A stretch of 64,000 nucleotides of DNA from assembly GCA_036417435.1 (NCBI GenBank), contig CM070912.1, positions 24,726,055 through 24,790,054 on the forward strand. The letters are read 5' to 3'. Made by a program: the position numbers and the translations under genes. This document shows, one piece after another, positions 1-9,110 of the stretch; position 1 is the stretch's first letter, and every line of letters begins with the position of its first letter. The notes under the pieces were generated by a model. That model was given only the letters and a program-made list of their open reading frames with translations. It did no database searches and was not told where the DNA came from. Origin of the DNA: Inia geoffrensis (lineage: Eukaryota; Chordata; Mammalia; Artiodactyla; Iniidae).

Positions 1-20
1 CTTTACCAAATTCATTGATT

Positions 21-110
21 TGGTGGCATCTTTAGGATTCTCTATGTATAGCATCTTTAGTTTTCTGGTGGCATCTTTAGGATTCTCTATGTATAGTATC
101 ATGTCATCTG
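21..110 (-). repeat. 45-bp in-frame tandem duplication inside L1 ORF2
   Basis: A 31-base block occurs at 21-51 and again, identical, at 66-96, giving a period of 45 bases (15 codons). It lies directly beside the RT catalytic FSDD codons and would keep frame. The other long L1 in the window (ORF2 near 41.0 kb) has a single copy here, so this is a private duplication of this element, probably from replication slippage or RT stuttering. Confidence 0.85.
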
Positions 111-1393
111 AAAACAGTGACAGTTTTACGTCTTCTTTTTCAATTTGCATTCCTTTTATTTCTTTTTCTTCTCTGACTGCTGTGGCTAGGACTTCCAAAA
201 CTATGTTAAATAATAGTGGCGAGAGTGGACATCCTTGTCTTGTTCCTGATCTTAGAGGAAATGCTTTCAGTTTTTCACCATTGAGAATGATGTTGGCTGT
301 GGTTTGTCATATATGGCCTTTATTATGTTGAGGTAGGCTCCCTCTATGCCCACTTTCTGGAGAGTTTTTATCATAAATGGGTGTTGAATTTTGTCAAAAG
401 CTTTTTCTGCATCTATTAAGATGATCATATGGTGTTTCTTCTTCAATTTGTTAATATGGTGTATCACATTGATTGATTTGTGTATATTGAAGAGTCCTTG
501 CATCCCTGGGATAAACCCCACTCGATCATGGTGTATGATCCTTCTAATGTGTTGTTGGATTCTTTTTGCTAGTATTTTGTTGAGGATTTTTGCACCTATA
601 TTCATCAGTGATATTGGTCTGTAATTTTTTTTTTTGTAGTATCTTTATCTGGTTTTAGTATCAGGGTGCTGGTGGACTCATAGAATGAGTTTGGGAGTGT
701 TCCTTCCTCTGCAATATTTTGGAAGAGTTTGGGAAGGATGGGTGTTAGCGCTTCTCTAAATGTTTGATAGAATTCACCTGTAAAGCCATCTGGTCCTGGA
801 CTTCTGTTTGTTGGAAGATTTATAATCACAGTTTCAATTTCATTACTTGTGATTGGTCTGCTCATATTTTATATTTCTTCCTGGTTCATTCTTGGAAGGT
901 TATACCTTTCTAAGAATTTGTCCATTTCTTCCAGGTTGTCCATTTTATTGGTGTAGAGTTGCTTGTAGTAGTCTCTTAAGATGCTTTGTATTTCTGCGGT
1001 GTCTGTTGGAACTTCTCCTTTTTCATTTCTAATTTTATTGATTTGAGTCCTCTCCCTCTTTTTCTTGATGAGTCTAATGGTTTATCAATTTTGTTTTGTT
1101 TATCTTCTCAAAGAACCAGCTTTTAATTTTATGGACCTTTGCTATTGTTTTCTTTGTTTCTATTTCATTTATTTCTGCTCTGATCTTTATGATTTCTTTC
1201 CTTCTGCTAACTTTGGGTTTTGTTTGTTCTTCTTTCTCTAGTTCCTTTAGGTGTAAGGTTAGATTGTTTATTTGAGATTTTTCTTGTTTCTTGAGGTAGG
1301 CTTGTATAGCTATAAACTTCCCTCTTAGAACTGCTTTTGCTGCATCTCACAGGTTTTGGATCGTCGTGTTTTCATTATCATTTGTCTCTAGGT

Positions 1394-1610
1394 TTTTTTT
1401 TTTTTTTTTTTTTTTTTTTGCGGTACGCAGGCCTCTCACTGTTGTGGCCTCTACCGTTGCGGCGCGCAGGCTCCGGACACTCAGGCTCAGTGGCCATGGC
1501 TCATGGGCCTAGCCGCTCCACAGCATGTGGGATCTTCCCAGACCGGGGCACGAACCCGTGTCCCCTGCATCAGCAGGCAGACTCTCAACCACTGCGCCAC
1601 CAGGGAAGCC
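1394..1610 (-). mobile_element. CHR-type SINE inside L1
   Basis: A tRNA-derived SINE of about 215 bp. It appears as a poly-T run on the left and ends at GGGAAGCC on the right (head of the element, minus strand). A 12-base TSD, TTGTCTCTAGGT, flanks it at 1382-1393 and 1611-1622. It interrupts the L1 ORF2 and so is younger than it. The conceptual open frame across it is an artefact of the CpG-rich SINE body. Confidence 0.96.
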
Positions 1611-2480
1611 TTGTCTCTAGGTATTTTTTGATTTCCTCTTTGATTCCTTCAGTGATCTCTTGGTTACTTAGTAATGTATTGTTTATCCTCCATGTGTTTG
1701 TGTTTTTTATGTTTTTTTTCCCTGTAATTGATTTCTAATCTCATAGCATTGTGGTCAGAAAAGATGCTTGATATGATTTCAATTTTCTTAAATTTACTGA
1801 GCTTGATTTGTGACCCAAGGTGTGATCTATCCTGGAGAATGATCCATGCGCACTTGAGAAGAAAGTGTAATCTGCTGTTTATGGATGGAATGTCTTATAG
1901 ATATCAATTAAGTCTATCTGGTCTATTGTGTCATTTAAAGCTTGTGTTTCCTTATTAATTTTGTGTTTGGATGATCTGTCCATTGGTGTAAGTGAGGTGT
2001 TAAAGTCCCGCACTATTATTATGTTACTGTTGATTTCCTCTTTTATAGCTGTTAGCAGTTGCCTTATGTATTGAGGTGCTCCTATATTGGGTGCATATAT
2101 ATTTATAATTGTTATATCTTCTTCTTGGATAGATCCCTTGATCACTATGTAGTGTCCTTCCTTGTCTCTTGTAACATTCTTTATTTTAAAGTCTATTTTA
2201 TCTGATATGAGTCTTTATTTTGATTTCTATTTGCATAGAATATCTTTTTCCATCCCCTCACTTTCAGTCTGTATGTGTCCCTAGGTCTGAAGTGGGTCTC
2301 TTGTAGACAGCACATATATGGGTCTTGTTTTTGTATCCATTCTGCAAGCCTGTGTCTTTCGGTTGGAGCATTTAATCTATTCATGTTTAAGGTAATTATT
2401 GATATGTATGTTTCTAATACCATTTCTTAATTGTTCTGGGTTTGTTTTTGTTGGTCCTTTTCTTCTCTTGTGTTTCCCAC

Positions 2481-3355
2481 TTAGAGAAGTTCCTTTAGCA
2501 TTTGTTGTAGAGCTGGTTTGGTGGTGCTGAATTCTCTTAGCTTTTGCTTGTCTGAAAAGCTTTTGATTTCTCCGTTGAATCTGAATGAGATCCTTGCTGG
2601 GTAATCTTGGTTGTAGGTTTTTGTCTTCAGTCACTTTAAGTATACCCTGCCACTCGCTTCTGGCCTGCAGAGTTTCTGCTGAAAAATCAGCTGATAACCT
2701 TATGGGGATTCCTTAGTATGTTATTTTTTGTTTTTCCCTTGCTGCTTTTAATATTTTTTTGTTTGAATTTAATTTTTGATAGTTTGATTAATATGTGTCT
2801 TGGTGTGTTTATCCTAGGGTTTATCCTGTATGGGATTCTCTGTGCTTCCTGGACTTGGGTGACTATTTCTTATCCCATGTTTGGGAATTCTTCCACTATA
2901 ATCTCTTCAAATATTTTCTCAGACCCTTTCTTTTTCTCTTCTTCTTCTGGGACCCCTATAATTTGAATGTTGGTGCATTTAGTGTTGTCCCAGAGGTCTC
3001 TGAGATTGTCTTCAATTCTTTTCATTCTTTTTTCTTTATTCTGCTCCTTGGCAGTTATTTCCACCATTTTGTTTTCCAGCTCACTTATTTGTTCTTCTGA
3101 CTCAGTTATTCTGTTATCGATTCCTTCTAGTGTATTTTTCATTTCAGTTATTGTGTTGTCCATCTCTGTTTGTTTGTTCTTTAGTTCTTCTAGATCTTTG
3201 TTAAACATTACTTGTATTTTCTCAATCCGTGTCTCCATTCTATTTCTGAGATTCTGGATCATCTTTACTATTATTACTCTGAATTCTTTTTCAGGTAGAT
3301 TGCCTATTTCCTCTTCATTTATTTGGTCTTGTAGGTTTTTACCTTGCTCCTTCAT
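2481..3355 (-). pseudogene. L1 ORF1 remnant (RNA-binding chaperone)
   Basis: ORF1p is the trimeric RNA-binding protein of L1. The N-terminal part (2870-3355, minus) is a long charged coiled-coil with LPEKEFR and KMIQNL, then IQIIGVPEE at the start of the RRM-like region. The C-terminal part near 2500-2660 reads GKNLQPR-like in a shifted frame, and the stop lies at 2481-2483. The two halves are in different frames, so no full protein can be made. Confidence 0.88.
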
Positions 3356-4500
3356 GACACATTTTTTGACATCTCATTTTTTTTTTTTTTTTTTTTTAAT
3401 GAGTGGGATTGTGTTCCTTTCTTACTGGTTGTTTGGCCTGAGGCTTCCAACACCTGAGTTTGTAGGCTGTTGGGTAGAGCTGGGTCTTGGTGCCTATATG
3501 AGGACCTCTGGGAGACCTCACTCTGATGAATATTCCCTGGGGTCTGAGGTTCTCTGTTAGTCCAGTGGTTCACGCTTGGAGCTCCCACCGCAGGAACTTT
3601 GGCCTGACCCCTGGCTCATGAACCAAGATCCCACAAGCTGTGTGGGGCAGCAAAAAGTAAAAAGAAAGAACAATAACAAAGTAAAAAATAAAATTAGGTT
3701 AAGAAACTAACAGATATGTTAAAAAGAACATAAAAATATAGATGAAACAACAACCAGAAGGTAAAACAGACCACAATAGTAAAAAAGAGGAGGAAAAAAA
3801 ATAAAAGGTGGAAAAGGTCTTAGCTGTGGAGGGCGGGGCCTAAAAAGGGGCAGGGTTTGGCAGTGGGCGGGGCCTATGCTTAGGACCTACAGGGCTGGAA
3901 AAGGCCCTGTGGCGTGTGGGTTATGGGGGGTGGGGTTTAGCCTCAACGGAGCAGGAGGGGCCCAGGCGTGCCCCCACCTCTGGTCTCAGAGGGTGAGCGA
4001 CCCCACCTGGTAGCCCAGCAGACTTTCTGGGCTTGAGTGGGTGGGGCAAACGCCCTCCGCTCCTCTACTGCTCCTCTGGTCCTGGAGGGCCCCTCCTGCC
4101 TGCCTCTCCTGCTCCCCCCCACCCCGGCCTCCCTCCTATGCCCCCAGGACAAATACAGCCCAGAAAGGGCCTCTGAGGGCATAGGACCCAGCCTGAGAGC
4201 CAGGCAGACTTCCCTGGCTGATTGGGCAGGGGATACGCTGGGTGCGCTCCCCCCTGATCTGAGCCCCCGAGGGTCCCTCCAGGCATGGGAACCCATCCCC
4301 CCTCTCTGCCACCCCTCAGGGGTGCCAGTCCTGTCCAGGCTCCATTTCTCCCCCACCTCAATCCCCCCACATCCTACCGGTTCACTTGGGGGTTCCTCCC
4401 GTCTCCTTGGGCTTCGAGGTCCCCCACCAGTGTCCTGCAGGCACCCTAGTCATGGGGAGACGTGAACTCCATGTCTTCCCACACCACCACCTTGACTCCT
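3356..4500 (-). promoter_or_regulatory. L1 5' UTR / former internal promoter (GC-rich type)
   Basis: Upstream of ORF1 lies about 1.1 kb that starts A-rich (3650-3810 on the plus strand) and becomes strongly GC-rich (3820-4460), with several GGGCGGGGCC-like boxes around 3830-3875. L1 5' UTRs carry an internal Pol II promoter. The long open frames at 3943-4465 on both strands are by-products of base composition. This 5' UTR looks unlike that of the L1 at 36.1 kb, suggesting a different subfamily. Confidence 0.75.
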
Positions 4501-4752
4501 GCCCCTACGATCTCTTATCTCTCTAAGATGGGATAACAATATGGACTACATTATGGAATTTATAAGAGCGTGAACAATATATCCAAGGTAGTGACCAGAG
4601 TTCCTGGCACTGAGGAGGGGTCAAAATGACAAAATCACCAAAAACAACCAAACAACAAACAAAATATCCCAAACTATTATTATCACTAGTTGGAATGGTT
4701 CTTGGTCCCTTGTAGATTTGAAGATGTTTGTGATTTTTATCTCCAACAAGAC
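4501..4752. other. Unique sequence between L1 and DNA transposon
   Basis: No repeat family, splice-like signal or long open frame was recognised. It is moderately AT-rich. Confidence 0.5.
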
Positions 4753-4900
4753 ACAATCATCCCTCAGTATTCACCGGGGATTGATTCCAGGACCACCCCC
4801 ATATCAAAATCCACAATGCTCAAGTCCCTTATATAAAATGGGGCAGGAAAGTCAGCACTTTGTGGGTGCAGAACTCGTGGATATGGGTGGCTGGCTGTGA
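4753..4900 (+). mobile_element. Tigger/MER2-like DNA transposon, internally deleted
   Basis: The left part reads CCCTCAGTATTCACCGGGG ... GATTCCAGGACC ... CTCAAGTCCCTTATATAAAA, and the right part ends with CTCGTGGATATGGGTGGCTGG. Both match the ends of a pogo/Tigger-type non-autonomous element as I remember it, with the middle missing. The exact subfamily name (MER2) is uncertain. These are old immobile fossils in placental genomes. Confidence 0.65.
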
Positions 4901-5400
4901 GCAAGACCTAAGGAGTTTGGTGCTAAGGACAAAGGGCTCTACCTTCAATACTAACCAACTACAATGGGGCATGGAGAGGTGTCAGAAACAAAATAATCAC
5001 TGCTCTTGCCTCTTCCCCAAAGTTACCCTGATGTTTTAAAACCACCCACTTACTGTGTCCTCCACCCTCTTTTCTCCACTCAACTCCTCCTTCATCGGGA
5101 TGGGTCTGTTTCCATGGCCCCTCTTTCAGTGTCTTTAGGCTCCCTCCCTTACATATTCATCTCTGCAAACCCCTTAAGCATCTTACCCAGGTCTCGCCAC
5201 TTGTAAATTGTAGAGCCAGGTTTTGAACAGAGGCTTGTGTGATCTATGACACATCCCAGGAATGACAGAGAGATTGGAAGAGGGCTTTGATGTACCAATA
5301 ATAATAATGATTCACCCATTAATTATAATTTCTTATCATTACTCACAGTGATAAATGCTAATGGATAAAGTATAATGTAAAGCTCTCGCTCACCCAATAA
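4901..5400. other. Unique sequence with a possible short MIR tail
   Basis: Mostly unassigned. Around 5195-5245 the string AGAGCCAGGTTTTGAAC resembles the minus-strand MIR core (AGAGCCGGGATTCGAACC type). Around 5295-5310 there is a short ATA/AAT run. Confidence 0.4.
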
Positions 5401-5414
5401 TAGTGGTTATAGTG

Positions 5415-5565
5415 TCTGTTTACTGAGCGCTTGCCATTTACCTGTACTTGTATTATTCTATGGATTCCTCTCAACAGCACTTGCACATTGATTATTTTAT
5501 GATGTCCATTTAATATACAAGGGCCCTGAAATGCAGGGAGCTCCATGTCACAGCCAACACATCTA
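5415..5565 (-). mobile_element. MIR SINE fragment
   Basis: TTTACTGAGCGCTTGCCAT, then a Pu/Py pattern ending in TGTCACAGCC, follows the order of a minus-strand MIR (TTATTGAGCGCTTAC ... GTCACACAGC). The copy is diverged, as expected for an old mammalian-wide SINE. Confidence 0.5.
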
Positions 5566-5918
5566 CTGTTTAATAGATATGGAGAAAGACCCGAGGTCAG
5601 GGAATGGAAGGGTAAATATAATGTTGGAGAGGAGGGTGAAGGGAGGAGGAGGTGATTTTCTCATATTCTCATGGGTCTCCTGCATGACAGCAGGACTCTC
5701 TCTTCTAAATTCCCCTACTTTCTGAGACACAGTGAGTCCTTCAGCCTGGAGCTAGGACAGTTCATAAGGATCACCTAGTCTTCACTTGATTCCATCCAGC
5801 TGGGTTAGTTTGCTAGGGCCACCTTAACAAAGTACCAGAACCCAGGCAGCTTAAACAGAGGCTCCACCTCTAAATACCATCACGCTGGGGACTTGGGTTT
5901 CAACGTATAATTTTAAGG

Positions 5919-6689
5919 TGTGAGATAACAGAAAATATAAAGATTGGTCCTTGCCCTCAATACCTGGCACAGAGCTCCTAAAACCCTTGTAAATTCCTAA
6001 ATGATAAGAGCCCTAGAAGCATCTTTTCTTCTACTGAGGTGACTCTGGGTGGGCTCCTGAATGGCTCCTGGTTGGGGGCTGGTCACCAGAAAGACTAAGC
6101 CATGACTAGAAGCTTGGAATTTTCAGCCCCACCCGCATTCTCCAGAGAGGGAAGAGGGGCTGGAAATGGAGTTAATAATGGATCATGCCCACACAAGGAA
6201 GCCTCCATAAAACCCCAATAATATGGGGTTCAGAGAGCTTTCAGGTTGGCGAGCACATCCACATACTGGGAGGGTGATACACCCCAACTCCACAGAGACA
6301 GAAGATCCTGCACTTGGGACCCTCACAGACCTCACCCTATATGTCACTTCATCTGGCTGTACATCTGTCTCCTTTGTCACGTCCTTTTACAAACTGGTAA
6401 ATGTGTTTCCCTGGGTTCTGTGAGCTGTACTAGCAAATCTTCAAATCCAAGTGGGAGGAGGTCACGGGAGCCTCTGATGTGTAGCCAAGTCTGACAGAAG
6501 TTGTGGGTCATCTGGGAATTTCATGCTTGTGATTGGATTCTGAAGTAGGGGGGCAGTCTTGTGGGAATGAGCCCTTAACTTGTGGGATCTGATGCTGTCT
6601 CCAGGTAGACAGTGTCAGAATTGAGTTAAGTTGTACGACACCCAGCTGGGGTTTTAGAATTGCTTGGTGTGGGGAACCCTCCGCCCACA
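5919..6689 (+). mobile_element. ERVL-class LTR nested in MaLR
   Basis: About 770 bp starting TGTGAGATAACAG and ending CCGCCCACA, i.e. TG...CA ends. It contains an LTR-like middle (CCTCCATAAAACCCCAATAA; TTTCCCTGGGTTCTGTGAGC) and is followed at 6692 by a tRNA-Leu-like primer binding site. It resembles MER21-type ERVL LTRs, but the name is not certain. No gag, pol or env sequence follows. Open frames inside it are short and not gene-like. Confidence 0.65.
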
Positions 6690-6691
6690 TC

Positions 6692-6708
6692 TGGTGTCAG
6701 AAGCGTTG
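6692..6708 (+). other. Retroviral primer binding site remnant (tRNA-Leu type)
   Basis: TGGTGTCAGAAGCGTTG begins two bases after the LTR ends in CA. The complement of the tRNA-Leu 3' end used by ERVL elements begins TGGTGTCAGGAGTGGG, so 9 bases match directly and the site continues with changes. Its presence shows this is a left LTR plus the start of an internal region, not a recombined solo LTR. Confidence 0.65.
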
Positions 6709-7029
6709 TGATTGTCGTAGTCGTGTGAGAGTAACGGAGAGGCACAGGCAGGGGGGGCGGGTAGGGAGGGAGACACAAATAGTCAGCTCAGAACAATGGC
6801 TTTCTCTTCCCCATGTCTCTTCACACCATCTTTCCTCTATGTCTGTGTCCAAATTTCCCCTTTTTAGAAAGACACCAGTCATTCTGGATTAGGGCCCACT
6901 CTAATGGCCTCACTTCAACCTCTCTAACAACATTATTTCCAAATAAATTCACATTCTGAGGTACGGAGAGGGGGTTAGGATTTCAACATGTGAATTTTGG
7001 GGGCAACACAATTCAGTCCCGAACACCAG

Positions 7030-7600
7030 CCACAAAGGTGTGCATCTGAGGTCTAACGATTGCTCTTGACAGCTCTCCCATGTTCAACATCCTTATCCAA
7101 TAGGAAAACGATCCTAATCTAATGCAAACTTTCTCCTGTCGCAGTTTAAATTCATCTCCTTTCATTCTCCTATGATATCAATATTCTCTCCTTTCTGTTT
7201 TGAGCCTTAAGTTTTTGACTCTCCTTGCAGCTAAACAACCACTCCCCCTACCCCCAAATTAAAGAACACAAAGAAAGGGTGCTGAGGAGCGAGACTGGGG
7301 TGGCAGATATTCGAATCATTAGTCTTTAGTTCAAAACGTGAGCAAGATGCTGTCATGAGCTGGAAAAGGAAGGTGCATTCATGGTTGTGGTTCAGAAGCC
7401 TGAGAGCTTTGGTTTAAAAATAGGCGAACTGAAATAAACACTGAGAGCTACTGAGATGGCACCGAAATAGAGTGGTAATTGATCTAATGCAACTTTTGCC
7501 TCGGATAACATCATTATTTGTGAAATTATTGTTGCTGCCAAGTCAGCAAGCACTTACAGGACATGAATGCTAATTTAGGAATTGGACTATTTGTGGCTCA
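7030..7600. other. Unique island, AT-rich
   Basis: No repeat recognised. 7430-7590 is AT-rich with many TAAT/ATTA words and few CpGs, the texture of a conserved noncoding element, but conservation cannot be judged from one sequence. Confidence 0.4.
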
Positions 7601-8050
7601 TCTTTGAAGACAGCGGGAACTCAGTGGACAGCCAGTAGCCAGACTTCTAAAAGCGCTGGTTCACACTTGAAGTTTGCAGCGTTGAAGTATGGAGGAGGTG
7701 CCCTGTCCAGGCGCCCCTCAGAGGAGGGATTCCATGCCCAGCTCTATGCAGTGAGGCTGGAAGATGACCTCCAGCTCTCAGCTCCTTCAGGGTCGGCCCC
7801 AGCTGCAGAGATTCAGGCCCCAGGTCAGCCCACAGCCTGTGATTTAGTGAAGCAGTGGTATGATCTAATGTCTCACTTGGGTCACTCTGATGTTACCCAG
7901 TACTTGCTCCAGAGTTAAGACCTGCCTGCACTGCGATTCCACCTCTCACTACCTCTGTCTCCAGCCTGCTTCCTTTCCCCGGTGTTGATTCTTAATAAAC
8001 ACCTTGTACCCCAGACTCCAAGTCAACATCTGCTTCCAGAAGACCAGACA
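7600..8050 (+). mobile_element. Unclassified old repeat with an AATAAA near its 3' end
   Basis: An open frame of 104 codons (7604-7918, ending YLLQS) is followed by pyrimidine-rich sequence and TTCTTAATAAACACC (7990-8004), then CATCTGCTTCCAGAAGACC. That ending recalls the 3' part of old interspersed LTR-like repeats. I do not recognise the protein and no catalytic motif is visible, so a real gene is unlikely. If it is a repeat, several copies should exist in the genome. Confidence 0.35.
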
Positions 8051-8283
8051 TGCCATAGGTGCCTCAACAGTTTCCAAAGTGGATTCGTGTTTCCAGTTGT
8101 ATCTATTGTGATCTTGAAAGACAGAGGGTGAAACTGTCCCTTCATGTCCTTGTGGAGCGGGCTGTAGGATTCTTCTGTGGAATTTCAAGTGGAAGAATCT
8201 TCTTTATTTTGTTTTATTTTATTGAAGTACAGTTGATTTACAATGTTGTGTTAATTTCTTCTGTACAGCAAAAGTGAATCAGG

Positions 8284-8285
<2 letters not shown>

Positions 8286-8329
<44 letters not shown>
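8286..8329. repeat. (TA)n microsatellite in L1 3' UTR
   Basis: About 22 uninterrupted TA units. The homologous sites in the L1 tails at 43.64 kb and 57.60 kb have only short TA runs, so this expansion is private to this copy. Confidence 0.97.
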
Positions 8330-8331
<2 letters not shown>

Positions 8332-8602
8332 TTTTCTATTCTGGTTTATTACAGGTTATTGAATATAGAACCCTGTGCTATACAGTAGGACCTTGTTGTT
8401 TATCCATTCTATACATAATAGTTTGCATCTACTAATCCCAAATTCCCACTCCATCCCTCCCGTAACCCTAACCCCCCTCTCCTCCTTGGCAACCACAAAT
8501 CTGTTCTCTATGGGCTTACTTCACTAAGCATGATAATCTCTAGGTCCATCCATGTTGCTGCAAATGGCATTATTTCATTTTTTTAATGACTGTGTAGTAT
8601 TC

Positions 8603-8607
<5 letters not shown>

Positions 8608-8642
<35 letters not shown>
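8608..8642. repeat. (TA)n microsatellite in L1 ORF2 end
   Basis: About 17 TA units replace the usual CATTGTATAC-ATGTACC sequence seen in the L1 copy at 44.04 kb. Confidence 0.95.
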
Positions 8643-8645
<3 letters not shown>

Positions 8646-8779
8646 ACATCTACTTTATCAACTGGAAGAATCTTCTAAATTATTTAAGAATACATTTGGC
8701 TTCCATAAAATAAAGTACATGTGGAAAAATTATTTTTAGAAAGGACAGCCATTTTATAATTCAGAATTTTTTTTCCTCA

Positions 8780-9110
8780 GCTGCAGGGTTCCAGGCACTG
8801 TTCTAGGTGCCAACACCATAGTGAAAAGGATTTTCAGAGTTAGGTTCTATGGAGGGAGAGAGACAAAAAACAAACAAATAAATAAATATGTTAATGACGT
8901 AGTGTATATATTAAAACACATGACGAAAATAAAATGGGGAATGGTAGCTAGTGACTGGGTACGGGAAGAGTCTTTTCATGAAGTGACCAGGGAGGACAAC
9001 TGGAGGAGGTGGCAGTAATGTTGAGAAATGAAGGACAAAGAAGACCCAGGCTTCTGCAGATAAAACTCAATCTGTTGAAACTGAAGGGATTCACAAGTTC
9101 CTGCTCAAAG
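8780..9110 (-). mobile_element. L2 LINE 3' fragment
   Basis: CCAGGCACTGTTCTAGGTGC, an A-rich AACAAACAAATAAATA stretch, AAAATAAAATGGGG and GACCAGGGAGG occur in the order of a minus-strand L2 3' end. Diverged. Confidence 0.7.

Larger units (their letters stand above)
1..2423 (-). pseudogene. L1 ORF2 remnant (endonuclease + reverse transcriptase)
   Basis: ORF2p nicks target DNA and reverse-transcribes L1 RNA. The start is the ATG at 2423 (minus). The endonuclease part includes LAEWIQKQDPY and LQETHF (2193-2423) and NIYAPN ... DFNT ... MDRSSK (1879-2145). The usual VGDFNT reads VRDFNT here. The RT part includes [15 protein letters not shown] (605-865) and NVIHHINKL ... [12 protein letters not shown] (267-605). 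Around 103-123 the catalytic FADD reads FSDD. Frames shift between these blocks and a SINE interrupts the coding region, so this is a dead copy. The C-terminal part lies outside the window. Confidence 0.92.
1..4500 (-). mobile_element. L1 retrotransposon, 5'-complete, 3' end beyond window
   Basis: A LINE-1 read on the minus strand. From right to left it shows a GC-rich 5' UTR, ORF1 remnants, and ORF2 endonuclease and reverse-transcriptase segments running off the left edge. The 5' boundary near 4500 is placed by a CAAGGTGG motif (4487-4494, minus) that resembles the AAGATGG motif found at the start of L1 elements. A CHR SINE sits inside ORF2 (1394-1610). Reading frames are broken in several places, so the copy cannot move. 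I could not find the TSD because one end lies outside the window. Confidence 0.93.
5805..7028 (-). mobile_element. ERVL-MaLR (MLT1-like) LTR, split by another LTR
   Basis: The left fragment (about 5805-5918) reads TTAGTTTGCTAGGGCC ... AACAAAGTACCAGA ... GGCAGCTTAAACA. The right fragment (about 6775-7028) reads GACACCAGTCATTCTGGATT, AGGGCCCACTCTAATGGCCT, CACATTCTGAGGTAC and CACAATTCAGTCC. Together they follow a minus-strand MaLR LTR. The 770 bp between them is a different LTR, so the MaLR insertion is older. The left piece may include a second MaLR fragment (5870-5918). Confidence 0.7.
8204..8662 (-). mobile_element. 5'-truncated L1 tail with TSD
   Basis: A minus-strand L1 3' end: A-rich tail (TTTATTTTGTTTTATTTTA), then GTACAGTTGATTTACAATG and CCTGTGCTATACAGTAGGAC, ending in ORF2 C-terminal sequence. 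A perfect 14-base TSD, TGGAAGAATCTTCT, lies at 8190-8203 and 8663-8676. Two separate (TA)n expansions lie inside. Confidence 0.95.

Noticed and set aside
3943..4465. Three overlapping open frames of 101-142 codons on both strands
   Set aside because: GC-rich, stop-poor L1 5' UTR. There is no domain, and the opposite-strand frames are mirror shadows.
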